From positions 55,506,042-55,570,041 of the forward strand of contig CM060734.1 in the NCBI GenBank assembly GCA_030704615.1: a DNA stretch of 64,000 nucleotides, given 5' to 3'. A program made the position numbers and the translations under genes. The notes under the pieces are model-generated. The model did no database searches. It saw only the letters and a program-made list of their open reading frames with translations, and was not told where the DNA came from. Positions 32,041 through 42,737 of this stretch are shown here, one piece after another. Every line of letters starts with the position of its first letter. Position 1 is the stretch's first letter. Origin of the DNA: Takakia lepidozioides (taxonomy: Eukaryota > Streptophyta > Takakiopsida > Takakiales > Takakiaceae).

Positions 32041-35000
32041 ACGTTTGTTTTGCCCACCCTGGTCATATATGCTGGGCCTAGCGACAAGTGTTCCATACTC
32101 CGTTCGTAACACTGGTGCAGCCCGTGACTGCTCTTGCGGTTCAATATGCAAATCAGGCTGCAGGGGTTTGTCATGGATACCACTGTACCCCTTCAACTTA
32201 TTTGCATTGACTCTTCCCAGCATTTCTTTGTTAATGGTTTGTAACATGACGGTGTTGTTATCATACATCTTTTGTATGACATAAGGTTTCCACGGTGATT
32301 TAAGCTTAGAAGCTTGAATCTTTCCTTTCTTCTGCAACCATAGAACCAAATCCCCCGTCTTAAAAGTCTTTAACTTGTCTTCATCAAACTGTTCCTTTCG
32401 CTTCATCTGAATTCTGGTCATATTATCAGCTGCATCAGCACGTACTTCTTCCACATGGTATAATTCATGTTTCCTGACCTTGATGGAGTCTTGCAATTCC
32501 ATTCTTTTTCCCCACTCCGTTCTCATGGTAGGTAACAGGAATTCCACTGGAAGTAAGGCTTCCATACCATAAACTAATTGGAATGGTGTATACTTAGTGG
32601 TGACTTTATATGAAGTCTTGTATGACCACAAAGCTGTCAGCAGCTTCGTATCCCAATCCGTTCTGTTTGCATTGACTATCTTAGCCAAGATAGTACATAG
32701 TATTTTGTTGGTAGCCTCTGCCTGCCCATTACCCTATGGGTAATATGTTGTACTCTTTCTATGCACAATCATAAACTCTTTAGTCAACAACTCAATGGTC
32801 TCATTCATGAAGTGACTTCCTTGATCACTGATAAATTCTAAGGGACAGCCAAATCGTGTAAGTATGTTCTCGTACAGGAACCTTGCTGTGGACTTGGCTG
32901 TGTTGTCCCTCAAAGCTTTAGCTTCCACCCATTTGTAGTATAATCAGTGGCTGTAATTATGTACCTGTTTCGTGTATTCTTGGATGGTGGGTTAATTGGT
33001 CCAACAAAGTCTAGTCCCCATTTCTGAAATGGTTCCGTAGGCATTGTAGGATGCAAGGCCATCCTTCCAGATCTCTGCAAAGGTCCTAGCCTCTGACATT
33101 CATCACACTTCTGACAATACTCGTGTACATCTTTGAACAAAGTAGGCCACCAGTATCCTGCGAGTAGTATCTTTCTACTGGTAGTCTCTTCTCCAAAATG
33201 ACCTCCAGCCACTCCTTTATGAACTTCCGCCAAAACTTTATTTACTTCATGGTGGTACAAGTATCGTTTTAGTACTCCATCAGGTCCTAACTTATACATT
33301 CTGCTTCCTACCATAGTATAAGGTAAAGCTTTGATAGCGATTCTCTTCCTCTGCTCCTTACCATAACTAGGTGGGCACTGACCATGAGCAAGGTAGTATC
33401 TGATTGGCCACTGCCAATCTAAACCAGTCATCTGCACTCCCCTGCACCTCCACTGCAAAGAGACTCGCATCTGGTAATTGATCATCTATTCCTGTGGCTG
33501 GTTCTCCTGTTGACAATCGTGACAAATGATCCGCCACAAGATGCAGTCTCCCAGGCTTGTAAACAACCTCGAACTCAAACTCGTGCAAGATTATCAACCA
33601 TCTTGCTATTCTTCCGCTTATCAGAGGTTTGTTTACCAGGTATATCAGAGCCTGGTGATCCACATAGAACTTCCGCTTATCAGAGGTTTGTTTACCAGGT
33701 ATATCAGAGCCTGGTGATCCACATAGAACATAAACTTCTTGCCCAACAGGTAATGCCTGAATTTCTTCACTGCATAGATCATTGCCAATGCTTCTCTTTC
33801 CGTTGTGCTATAGTTCCTCTCAGCACTGTTCATCAACCGGCTAGCATAGTACACAGGTGAATCTATATTCCCTGTAACATTCTGGGCTAACACCGCTCCC
33901 AACGCTTCTCCCGATGCATCGCAGTGAACATGGAATACTACATGCCAGTGAGGGTTAATCAGCACAGGTGTAGTTGTTACTGACAGTGTAAGTTCCTCAA
34001 ATGCCTGTTGACATTCAGCTGTCCAGGCAAACACTGCATCTTTCTTCAGTAGTTTGCTCAATGGTGCTGCTATTTGTGCATACCTTTTGACAAATCTCCT
34101 GTAATAACTGGTTTGCCCAAGGAATCTCCGTAGACTTTTAACATTCACTGGTGGTGGAGAGGCTTTAATGGACTCTGTCTTTCTGGGATCCACAAGGAGT
34201 CCCTTCTTACACACAATGTGTCCCAGAAGCACCCCTGAGTTCACACAGAAAGTACACTTCTCTGGATTCAGGCCCAGACCTCTCATCCTGCATCTGGCCA
34301 AACATAACTCCAATTTATGCAAGTGCTCACTCTTAGAGCTGTACACACTGAAATCATCCAAGAATACCTGCATGAAATCATCCAGATACTCATGAAAAGA
34401 TTCACTTATCACTCTCTGAAAGGTCGCTGGTGCATTACAAAGTCCAAAGGGCATGACTTTGTATGCATAAGCCCCCCAGTCTGTGATGAAAGCGGTTTTC
34501 CCTTGGTCTTCTTCTGCCACTTGCACTTGATTATAACCACTAAAGCCATCCATGAATGAGTACATCTCATGGCCTGCCACAGTGTCTAATACTGCTTCTG
34601 TGAATGGCAAAGGGAAAGGATCTTTCTTCGTACAAGCATTCAGCTTCTTATAGTTCACACATACTCTTAGTTTGCCATTCTTCTTGGGAACTATAACAAT
34701 GGGTGACAACCAAGTTGTATACTCTATTGGGTATATAAACTTAGCCTCAGCCAACTTATTTATCTCTTCTCCAACCTTCTGTGCGTAGTTGGGATTCATT
34801 CTATACCTCGCCTGCTTGATTGGTACTGACCCTGGTTCCAGTTCAATCTTATGTTGACAGACTTCAGGTGGTATCCCTTTTAGATCCTCATAGCTCCAAG
34901 CAAATACATCTCTGTATTTGATGAACAAGCTTTTAGCTTCTTTGAAGAATTCCGGCTCCAAATCAGCTCCTACTTTCACCATCCTCGGTTCCTCTTTAGT

Positions 35001-35130
35001 TCCCACATTTACTTCTCTCACCTGCTCATCAGCTGTGATTGTCCAACCAGTCACCACTTCATCCTGTAAGCTCACAGTGGCTGGTTCTTCTAGGATTTCT
35101 ATTTCTCCTTCTCTTTCTTCATAGAAATGT
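31882..35130 (-). pseudogene. Retrotransposon pol: RT, RNase H, integrase (lightly damaged)
   Basis: From about 35130 on the minus strand comes RT with the IVPKKNGKLRVCVNYKKLN motif, the catalytic FLDD (QVFLDDFSVYSS, near 34350) and GHIV. RNase H follows (FHVHCDASGEALGAVLAQ near 33920; STTEREALAMIYAVKKFRHY near 33780). The integrase HHCC finger reads from HHEVNKVL to CQKCDECQ near 33260-33100. Core acidic motifs (LDFVGPINPP; FISDQGSHF) follow, then a basic C-terminal part ending in Tyr/His/Ser-rich repeats. Damage seen: a 59-bp tandem duplication at 33611-33728 that shifts frame in RNase H, a frameshift near 32920, and an in-frame TAG at 32734-32736 inside the conserved YYP-GNGQ motif. No chromodomain was found, which fits the Tat rather than the chromovirus lineage. 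Confidence 0.9.
33611..33728. repeat. 59-bp exact tandem duplication in RNase H
   Basis: CTTCCGCTTATCAGAGGTTT… through CCACATAGAA occurs at 33611-33669 and again at 33670-33728 without change. The length is not a multiple of three, so it breaks the reading frame. Confidence 0.95.
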
Positions 35131-35184
35131 GATGGGTAAATGCTGGTTTAAAAGCCGCGCGACATTTGGCGACCATACTGGGGA
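35131..35184 (+). promoter_or_regulatory. Displaced LTR tail and primer-binding site
   Basis: GATGGGTAAATGC…AAAAGCCGCGCGACA (35131-35164) matches the end of the 3' LTR (GATGGGTGAGTAAAAGCCGC then GCGACA), with a small indel. It is followed by TT and TGGCGACCATACTGGGGA (35167-35184). This spacing and the TGG start are those of an LTR retrotransposon PBS; the sequence resembles the tRNA-Arg-type PBS known in plant Tat/Ogre elements. It reads on the plus strand, opposite to pol. Confidence 0.8.
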
Positions 35185-35185
35185 G

Positions 35186-35751
35186 CTGGGATATGAACAA
35201 CCAGATGTGACAGGCATCTGGTGGGATCATGGTGGTTGGACCATTAAAGAATTTGAAGTGAATCAAATTCCCTGTGGAACGAAGGAAGAAAGATTGTCCA
35301 AACAATTCTTTCAAAGGTTCTTGGAATTGCCAGACGGTTGTAAAGAAAATATTCTTAAACGAGTGCATGATGCTGATCCAGAATGGGGTCTGGAGAAAGG
35401 AGTGATAAAGATTTATCAGGTAGCCTGTAGAGGAAGAGCACGTTGGTTACCAACATTGGTTTATGTGATAGCATTGATATCCATTAAACGAGTAGAGTTT
35501 GAAGGCTGGGAAGAAGAAAAGGTGAATGTTTATACTCATATGCATGAAGAGCTTGTACTGGTAAAGAATTGGATTCCAAAGGATATTTGTGGATCAAACT
35601 CACACCAAGAACAGCTTTTCAGACTTGTTTGCCATATGGTTATATGGTAACGGAGACTTCAAGTATAGCCAATGGTGCATTGAAGCTTGAAAGAAACCCA
35701 GGCATATACGAGAGATATTACAGAAGAGAGTTTTGGTTATTGCCACATTAA
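35186..35751 (+). pseudogene. Retrotransposon ORF1 (before gag), unknown function
   Basis: An open frame without a clear ATG runs from the PBS to 35650 (…DVTGIWWDHGGWTIKEFEVN…) and, after a frameshift near 35600-35640, continues to TAA at 35751 (…ALKLERNPGIYERYYRREF…). It is Trp/Tyr/charged-rich with no motif I know. Its place between PBS and gag matches the extra ORF1 of Ogre-like elements. Confidence 0.55.
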
Positions 35752-35772
35752 AAGAAATGAAAGACATGGGAC

Positions 35773-37809
35773 ATGAGTGATGAAAGAGAAGCTAGACGAC
35801 AGAGATATTCAGCAAAAAGAGAAAGCTATCTGAAAGCTAATTATCCATATCTTTGGGAGAGAGGAATAGACATAGGGGAATCATCTGGACCTCTCACACC
35901 ATTAAGATCAAAGAGTGCATCACCTATACCGGAAGAACTAGAGTTGGATGCCACTCCTTCTGTTTCTTTGCAAGAAAGATTAAGGGAATTGGTACAGGAA
36001 GAAGATCAATCACGAGGTGAAAGATCTGAGGTACATCCTTGGATAAAAGACTTGACAGAAATCTTTGATAAGAGTTGGCATGGAACACCAAAAGCAGGAA
36101 CTCCAGTTTCTGAAGCAGAAGGTGAAGAAGGAGAAGAGGATGTGGCAGAGTCAACGGAGAGTTCAGACTCTCCAACACCATTACAGTTGAGTTACATGAG
36201 TGAAGAAGAAACCCAAGGGCAGAACTTGGAGGATGAAAACAGAGAGAAGAAATTAGAAGAGGAAGAATATGAAGAAGTAGACCCAACAGCTGAGGTTGAG
36301 ACTACAACCAGGACATCCCAACCCGTTGGACCTGGATCTAGTGGAGCACTTGGATCACAGGCCAACGAAGGTGTCGGCTCAGGGGGATCAGGCGGGCTGC
36401 CTGGATCTGGCTCTGGGGGGATAGGGAGTGTGGGAAGTAGTGCAACTGAAGCTGGGAATACTGTGAATATCGTGGAGCCAGAAGCAAGGAGTGCTCAAGG
36501 GCCACCACTTGGTGGAAGATCCACCACAAAAACAACAGGTCCAGAAGGACCAGCACCAGCAAGGGTGCCAGCACCTGTCAGTGGGCAGAGGGTAGGGCCA
36601 CAGATGGCGTTACCCAACACGGGCAAAACCACCCTTCCAATATATTCAGGAAAAGGGGATCCCGATGTACACATTAGCCAATTTGAGCACATGTGTATAG
36701 TGAACAATGAGAATGGCGATGATGCCAAGATGAGACTGTTTCCTTGTTCACTTATCAAGAAAGCAAGTGAATGGTATGCAAGATTCCCTGATAATCATTT
36801 CCTAACCTGGAATGGCTTGAATACAGCATTTCGAAATAGGTTCAGGACAAGTAAAACTGAGGATGAAGTGTATGGAAGTTTACAACAGCTGAATCAGAAG
36901 AAGCATGAAACTGTTGAAGAGTATATGGAGAAGATGGAATTGATGATGAAAAAGCTGGCTGCAGTACCAGCGCCCGGTTTACAGAAGACTTGGTTTGTGA
37001 GTGGATTAAGACCAGAGTTGCAAAAGAAAGTGGATATGTTACCCCATAATACAGTGGAGGAGGCATTTGAAACTGCGAACACAATTGAGCAATTGGGAAT
37101 GCTCAGGAGAGAGAAAAAGAAGATGAGGACTCTGAGGATGAGTCAGATGAAGAAGAAGAGCAAGAACTAAAAAGAAAGAGTAAGAGAAAGGAGAAGTTGA
37201 AGTTGAAGAGGATAACTATGAAAAAAATTGGAAGAAATCTTGAAGAAGTATGCCACAGAGGCTGCAACACATTGGAGGAAGGGTGTATGGTGTGCAAAGT
37301 GCCAGAATGAAGGCCATACCACCACAGAATGCCACATGAAGGAGAAACACTGTACTATCTGTAAAATGGATAACCATTCTACTGAGAATTGTTACTACAA
37401 CAGAAGGACAGCTGCAAGAGAACCTAGGCAAGTAAGGGTGCATCAGGTGCAGCCCCAGCCAAGAAGAAACAATGATCAGGACCACTATGGTAGGTCTGGT
37501 GGTTATAACAATGGCATGGAATGGAGAGGTAATTCAAGAGGGAATTACCAAGGAAATTCCAGAGGCAACTATCAGGGTAATCCAAGGGGGAATTACCAGC
37601 CCGGGAATCAGGATTATAGAAATAATCCAAGAACAGACCAAGGGCGAGGACCCAATGGTGAAGAGCTATGTTACTATTGTAATCAGCCAGGACATCGCAA
37701 GGCAGCCTGTTCATTCTGGATAAGACACCAGAATGAGATGAGAGCTCCTGTGAATGAGGGCCCAGTGGTGGCAGCTCACATGGTTAGCCATGTGTTGTAC
37801 CAGAAGTAA
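35773..37809 (+). pseudogene. Retrotransposon gag with three CCHC zinc knuckles (one frameshift)
   Basis: Frame one (35773-37170) has a long acidic, Gly/Ser-rich N-terminal region, then the capsid-type gag domain (LPIYSGKGDPDVHISQFEHM near residue 290; KKASEWYARFPDN; FRNRFRTSKTEDEVYGSLQQ; ETVEEYMEKME). A frameshift between about 37150 and 37230, in an A/G-rich stretch, leads to frame two ending at 37809. That part holds three CX2CX4HX4C knuckles: CAKCQNEGHTTTEC, CTICKMDNHSTENC and, after RGNYQGN repeats, CYYCNQPGHRKAAC. It packages element RNA in virus-like particles. It lies on the strand opposite to pol. Confidence 0.88.
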
Positions 37810-37814
37810 GTACA

Positions 37815-38519
37815 ATGATAGTAACAAGAAGTAAAGCCAAACTAATACCTCCAGTAGTAGAAGAGGAAGAAGATGAGAATGGAAGTGGCAATGATATGCC
37901 TGAAGATGAAGAGACTTGGAAAGATGAGAAGGAACTGCACAAGGAAATGGCAGATACTATAAGGGAAAAATGCAAGAGTAATGATATTCCTGTGGCAGAT
38001 TCCTCTGATTTGGATGGAGAAAAAGAAGGGAGTGAGGAAGAAGGAAAAAAGAAGATGCAGACATGCAAAGTAATGAAGAGACTTTGGCTGAAGTAATATG
38101 TCAGACCAAAGCAGAAATTACCATTGGACAGCTATTAGCTGTGGCACCTTATTGTAGGCACAGGCTGTATCAAGCAATCAATCGAATTGCCCAAGAGACG
38201 GGAAACACAGACCTGAACAACAAGGTGACCAGTTATAATGTGAAGCCGGAAGGGCGAGAAACAGTCATGGACTTTGATGATTCTATGCCAGTAATCCAAT
38301 TGAGAATTGGAAGCACAGAACTAACTGATGTATTGATAGATGGTGGTTCTGGAGTAAATATCATGACAGACCAATTAAGGAAGAAGCTTGGTCTAAGTAA
38401 CATGAAACCAGCCCCATTTACAGTAACAATGGTAGATCAAAGAAGTGTACAGCCATTGGGATTAATAAGAGGAGTTAAGATACAGATACAGAAAATGATC
38501 TTTATGATCACAGTAACTG
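37815..38519 (+). pseudogene. Retrotransposon aspartic protease (frameshifted, cut at its 3' end)
   Basis: An acidic linker (37815-38096) overlaps a second frame (from 38063) with the retropepsin active site VLIDGGSGVNIM near 38330. The DGGS form replaces DTGA/DSGA, as often seen in Tat-type elements. Similarity to protease ends at 38519. The following codons to the TAG at 38618-38620 come from the opposite strand of the LTR and are not protease. Confidence 0.85.
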
Positions 38520-39412
38520 CCCATCCCTTCGCTATTCGAGGCGGAAACTCCAAGATAGAAGAGTTGGAAATCTCTAAGTACTCAGCCCGCGCAAAACAAT
38601 CAGTCATGACCTACAGCTAGTGTATCATGGGGGTGTTTCCTATTTGTTTCCCTTTTGGTATTCATGTTAGCTATCTTACCATTGATAATTAAGTATTCCA
38701 TCAGCTCATCCATTCATTTCACAGCTTCACTCAGATCACTCTACACAGTGTGATTGTATCGTAAAAGTATCCGATTATGATTTATCAGGTATCAGGCCGA
38801 AACCATTGTGTCTCTAATCTGCTCTACAATATCATTACAGCCTTGCATATATCAAGCATCTACTCATCATCTCTCTATCTTCACTTCCGTTCTTCATCTC
38901 TGCCCGATCCCCTCTCCTTCATGACCAAGAAGTCCTTCTCCGAATGATCCCCCTCAATTCCCCGTTTCTCCCTTTATCTTCCTATCCGCGGTTCTAACCG
39001 TTTCCCTCACTAACCGTCGTCTGTGAACTAACATGTTCCCTTCGCAGGTGTTTGTTCCCACAGTCGTTCCCTGTCCTACTCTTCGTTCCCTATGATCGTG
39101 ACAGCTGTGTCAAGCTGTGACTGGCTGTGTGAAACTGTGACGGGCTGTGACTGGCTGTGCGACTGTGTTTGGCTGTGTCGGGCTGTGACTGGCTGTGTGG
39201 CTGTGCCAGGCTGTGTCGGCTGTGTCGGCTGTGTCTGCTATGACGACTGTGACGGGCTGTGTTGGCTGTGACGACTGTGACGGGCTGTGTAACCCCCCTC
39301 TACAGTGCGCTGCTGTCACCCCTAAGGCTCCTGTTGGTCTCAGTCTGTGCAAAAATTAAGGGTACCCTACAGATCCCGTATAAGTGTCTAAGTCCCCGAC
39401 AGTCCTCTAACA
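38520..39412 (-). repeat. 5' LTR lacking its tail (893 bp)
   Basis: It matches the 3' LTR from TGTTAGAGGACTGTCGGGGA (39412) to GCGAAGGGATGGG (38520), including the decamer array (about 39105-39290). The final ~28 bp of the LTR are not here but at 35137-35164 in opposite orientation. Confidence 0.9.
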
Positions 39413-39417
39413 GTCCC
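39413..39417. repeat. Target-site duplication, right copy (GTCCC)
   Basis: GTCCC directly follows the LTR terminus CCTCTAACA and matches 26506-26510. Confidence 0.9.
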
Positions 39418-41761
39418 TTGGATCATATGTGACGCCCGGGATTGCTGCTTCGGTCGTTGAAGACAAGAAGGAGGTGGTGGTGAAAAAAAAACAGACGTCC
39501 TCCACTCCAATCGTTGAGCTTTCGAATTCGTCCGATGATGACATAAGTGAAATTCCAAATCCAGTCCTTCCTACTGTGGTTGGAGAAGCTGATGAAGAAG
39601 AGATTTGTAGTATCATTCCAAAACTACGGGCAATGGGAGGAATGGCTGGATTCAAAAGTGAGTTGCGAGGAATTGATTGGGAATCTTTGAAGCAGGTGCC
39701 TGTGAAGTTCTTGCCAGAGACTTTTGATGGCGATATCCTATTCGAGCTGCCTCCTCCTCTGCGAGTTGGAGGTATAACAATCATGATGCATGGAATGGAC
39801 AAGAAACACGACGGGCACCCGTGGTGCAGAACAAAAACATCCAATATTCAGAATGATGACAAGCTTGTTTTCAGGATAACAGTTTGCAATGGACACCTTA
39901 GGTGTGATAATTTGAATTGCAGACACTTTCTTCAGTCTGGGGTTCATAATCAAAGCGAATGGGAGGGTCTGGCGGAAAATCCATTTCAACCTGGGACTGC
40001 CCCACCACCGGTAAACACTTTCGTCTGCAAATTCTGCAAACTTGTGTCATCCTGCTTGGCGCTCTGCGGAGCAAGAATGTATTATGTTGTCCACCGTTTG
40101 AAAACAATGACAAGAGCTTGTGTGCATTTCGGATTCCATAACCATCCTGTCTCGAAGGGGGATTACAGGGAGAGTGTTGAGACAATATCGATGTTGATTA
40201 AACAGGAGTTCGGGAGAAACCCATCCGCAACAACATCTGCAATTGCTCTTGGCACAAGCAAGTCCTTCTTGGAAAGCCATATTTTGAGTGAAGGGGATTC
40301 TGTGGGGACTAAACTTGACGGTGCAGCATTGGACCTGGTCATGGATCATTTCTCCACTTTGAGTTCACCTAACATTCGGCATAAGATCAATGCATTAAGA
40401 ATGAGCTCTGGTATCAGAGGCTACATAGACAACATTTTGGAATTGAAACGAGTGAGCAAGTACGATTACATCCAGGACAATGTATTCCCAGGTCAAGGTG
40501 CCATCAAAGTTTTTCTTTTCAAAATGTCGACTGTTGGGGAGGGCAGTGGGGTTAGCCTCGTGAAGCGGATGCAGAAGACTGGGGACTTGCAGAATTGTTT
40601 TCTTATATTTGATCATGTGAAACGAGTGAAGGATTGGACGACAATGGCTTGTCATGTCTACGATCCAATGTACCAACGAGTTATGACAATTGCAGTTTGT
40701 GACATGCAATCCGAGGATACGGAATCCCAGAAGCTCATGTGGAATTCCCTGATACGTGTCATGGGCTGCCATGGGGTGTCATCTCCAAATTTCGCAAGTT
40801 TCATGGCGGATAGTGCTCAAGCAAATTTCAATGTTGTTCGTATTGTCTTCGGATCGGGCGACCCAAAAGTGTCAATGTGAGGAAGAGAGCGTACATGTCT
40901 ATTCCATTGGACACAATCTCTGAAAAAATATACAAAGTCGGACATCAAACCAGAGATGCAGACTCAGCACCGTAAATTGTGCAAAGAGTACAAAGATGCT
41001 AGAACAATGAAGGAGGCGGACTCTTTGTTCCAGACAATTCGTGCCTGGTGGTTCTCTTCTGGAGCTGCATCACTTGAGAGTATGAGAGCATTGGAAGATT
41101 GGCTGGCGTTTTGGCACTTCCGGTATAGGTAGTGGGGAGCAGCCATGGCAGTGGTACGAGGCTTATATTTCTTGCTTTATTCATACATTTACTTTTCATT
41201 TTATTGTCTCCTTGCTTTCTTTATGTTGTTTCCTGTTCACTGTTTTGAAGTGTGGTTCTCCACTTTGCAGAACATGTCCATTGAGGAAATGGTGGACATG
41301 TCATCTTGCAATTTGGCAGAAACTGTGCACAACGCATGGTTGCAACAGTCTGGGAAACGAGGTCGGGATTTGTATGTGGCAACAACAGATGATTTGATAC
41401 GTGCCTTGCAACAACAAACCCGATACCGTGATTTCTTGCGAGGTGGGGTTGGTGGCAAGGGTCCGGACAAATGGGAGTTGATGTTGCGTGCTGCAAACAG
41501 ATCTGGGGATCCAATCAAGATAGCACGGGCGGTGAGCATGTATGCCCAGGGAACGCCACTTGTTTCTAGAGTTCTACATCTTGAAGGGGAGGAGAGATTC
41601 GGCTCCTGTAAGAGGAAATTGAACACTCCACCTGGTTCGGATTCCGATTCGCACAGGGCAGACCGTGATAACTTCTCGAAGCCTCGTGTTCCCCTGCATG
41701 ACAGCTCCATGTCCGGAACCTCCATTCTGGAGGAACCGCCAACACGACGGCAAGCTCCAGC
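39418..41761 (+). pseudogene. MULE-type SWIM transposase, central part
   Basis: Continuing in frame from 26510 across the retrotransposon, the protein reads through a Cys-containing region (CNGHLRCDNLNCRHF; FVCKFCKLVSSC), a long catalytic-type region (VYDPMYQRVMTIAVCDMQSE; FASFMADSAQANFNVVRIVF) and a helical part (CLFHWTQSL; AIRAWW-like TIRAWWFSSGAASLESMRAL; WLAFWHFRYR). Two nonsense codons interrupt it, TGA at 40878-40880 and TAG at 41130-41132, without frame change. An intron at 41154-41270 (ends CCACTTTGCAG) is in phase 0. The exon after it continues NMSIEEMVDMSSCNLAETVH… to 41761, where the Mutator-type element is inserted. The pattern 'MADSAQANFNAVR…CLFHW' is one I associate with MULE-type transposase-derived proteins common in early land plants. 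It is clearly inactive. Confidence 0.72.
41753..41761. repeat. 9-bp target-site duplication, left copy
   Basis: AGCTCCAGC, identical to 42729-42737. Confidence 0.9.
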
Positions 41762-42064
41762 CTGGGGGGTGCACTATTTATAAAATGTCTGTATCACGTG
41801 CGTTCGCCGCCTAATTAAGAAACCCCCTGTATACGGGTCCTTGGATCATTTATACCCCCTCTGTACATATATTTTGAAGATTATAAAACCCCCTCCTGTA
41901 AATATATAGAAATTTATAATTTTTAAAAAGTAACCCCTACTGTATGTATATTTCCCTTTTCAATAATTAAAAATACCCTCAAATATGTATATGTATGGTT
42001 TTATATTATATCAAGTTTATTCATTTAAAAATAGAACAAAATCTAATTAATTAATTAAAAAAAT

Positions 42065-42255
42065 TTGTGATCAAAGATCGTTGAGGCATTCTGTTGAACA
42101 CTTGGTGAGCATCAATGATGCTCCCGCACATAACATACATGTTGACAAGGGTGTTGAGTAGAAAAACATTTGATGTGAATCCACTTTGGATGATGTGAGT
42201 ATGCACCTGTTGTCCAACTTCCAGACCTTCCATCTTGATGCACTTTTGAGAAACC
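42065..42255 (-). pseudogene. PPR-protein gene fragment captured in the Mutator-type element
   Basis: The minus strand encodes LEVGQQVHTHIIQSGFTSNV, then LLNTLVNMYVMCGSIIDAHQ and VFNRMPQRSL. This is the standard order of a PLS-type pentatricopeptide repeat (organellar RNA-binding family). It is about 1.5 motifs long with nothing recognisable on either side. Confidence 0.85.
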
Positions 42256-42525
42256 ACCACAAAATGGCCTGCTAAGACCAAGCTCACTCTCCCCTAAACC
42301 TTGTAAACATCAGGAAGAATACCATGCCCTGTGGAGAGGAGGGGAGAGGAGAGGAGGGAAAAGAGAAAGCCCGCGGAAGGGAAGGCGATCGCGGGAGAGG
42401 AGTGGAGAGGAGATGAGAGGAGGAGAGGGAAAAGAGAAAGCCGCGGGAGGGAAGGGGAGAAAGATCACGGAGAGAGAAAAAAAAAAAAAAAAACAAAAAA
42501 CAAACAAAAGGAAGATCTCGCGATT

Positions 42526-42586
42526 TGATCTCACAATGCGTCGTAGCCTAAACGTTGCTCTTACCACTACACTACCCCTTAAAACT
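42526..42586 (-). mobile_element. tRNA-derived SINE head inside the Mutator-type element
   Basis: On the minus strand, GGGTAGTGTAGTGGTAAGAG (A box) is followed about 35 nt later by GAGATCAAATCGCGAG (weak B box). The A-box part matches the SINE head near 24006. Confidence 0.5.
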
Positions 42587-42728
42587 CAACAACCCCCTCC
42601 TGTAAAATTATATTTAAGATGTTTCAAACCCCCCTTTGTATGTATAATGTTGTACATGGGGGGGTTTAAAATATCCCCTCCTGTGCACGCACGTGGCTAG
42701 TACATTTAATGAGGAGTGCACCCCCAGG

Positions 42729-42737
42729 AGCTCCAGC
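42729..42737. repeat. 9-bp target-site duplication, right copy
   Basis: AGCTCCAGC, identical to 41753-41761. Confidence 0.9.

Larger units (their letters stand above)
26511..39412 (-). mobile_element. Tat/Ogre-like Ty3/gypsy LTR retrotransposon with inverted gag-protease block
   Basis: The element is bounded by LTRs starting TG and ending CA and by a perfect 5-bp duplication GTCCC. Read on the minus strand, the order is 5' LTR (39412-38520, lacking its tail), an inverted block (38519-35131), RT-RNaseH-integrase (35130-31882), a large extra ORF (31335-27495), polypurine tract (27480-27464) and 3' LTR (27463-26511). The inverted block reads on the plus strand as LTR tail, primer-binding site, ORF1, gag and protease. 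Turning this block around would give the ordinary order LTR-PBS-ORF1-gag-PR-RT-RH-IN-ORF3-PPT-LTR, and the protease and RT frames would then meet in phase. An ORF before gag and a large ORF after integrase are known from Tat/Ogre-type giants. The LTRs are closely similar, so the insertion is recent. It sits inside the MULE-type transposase gene. Confidence 0.9.
41762..42728. mobile_element. 967-bp Mutator-type (Pack-MULE-like) element carrying a PPR fragment
   Basis: The ends are CTGGGGGGTGCACT and, as complement, CCTGGGGGTGCACT, and are flanked by the 9-bp duplication AGCTCCAGC, the length typical of Mutator elements. Both subterminal regions carry several copies of CCCCCTCCTGTAAAT-like motifs (near 41825, 41850, 41887, 41933, 42592, 42622, 42674). 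The middle holds a PPR-gene fragment (42255-42065, minus), a purine-rich low-complexity stretch (42330-42475), an A-tract (42478-42494) and a tRNA-like SINE head on the minus strand (42586-42526). It has no transposase. Excision with one target copy restores the host frame. Confidence 0.85.

Noticed and set aside
26511-39412. A genuine ambisense retrotransposon as the primary call
   Set aside because: The 5' LTR lacks exactly the tail that appears at the far edge of the inverted block, so one inversion explains the layout. It is kept as an alternative in the findings.
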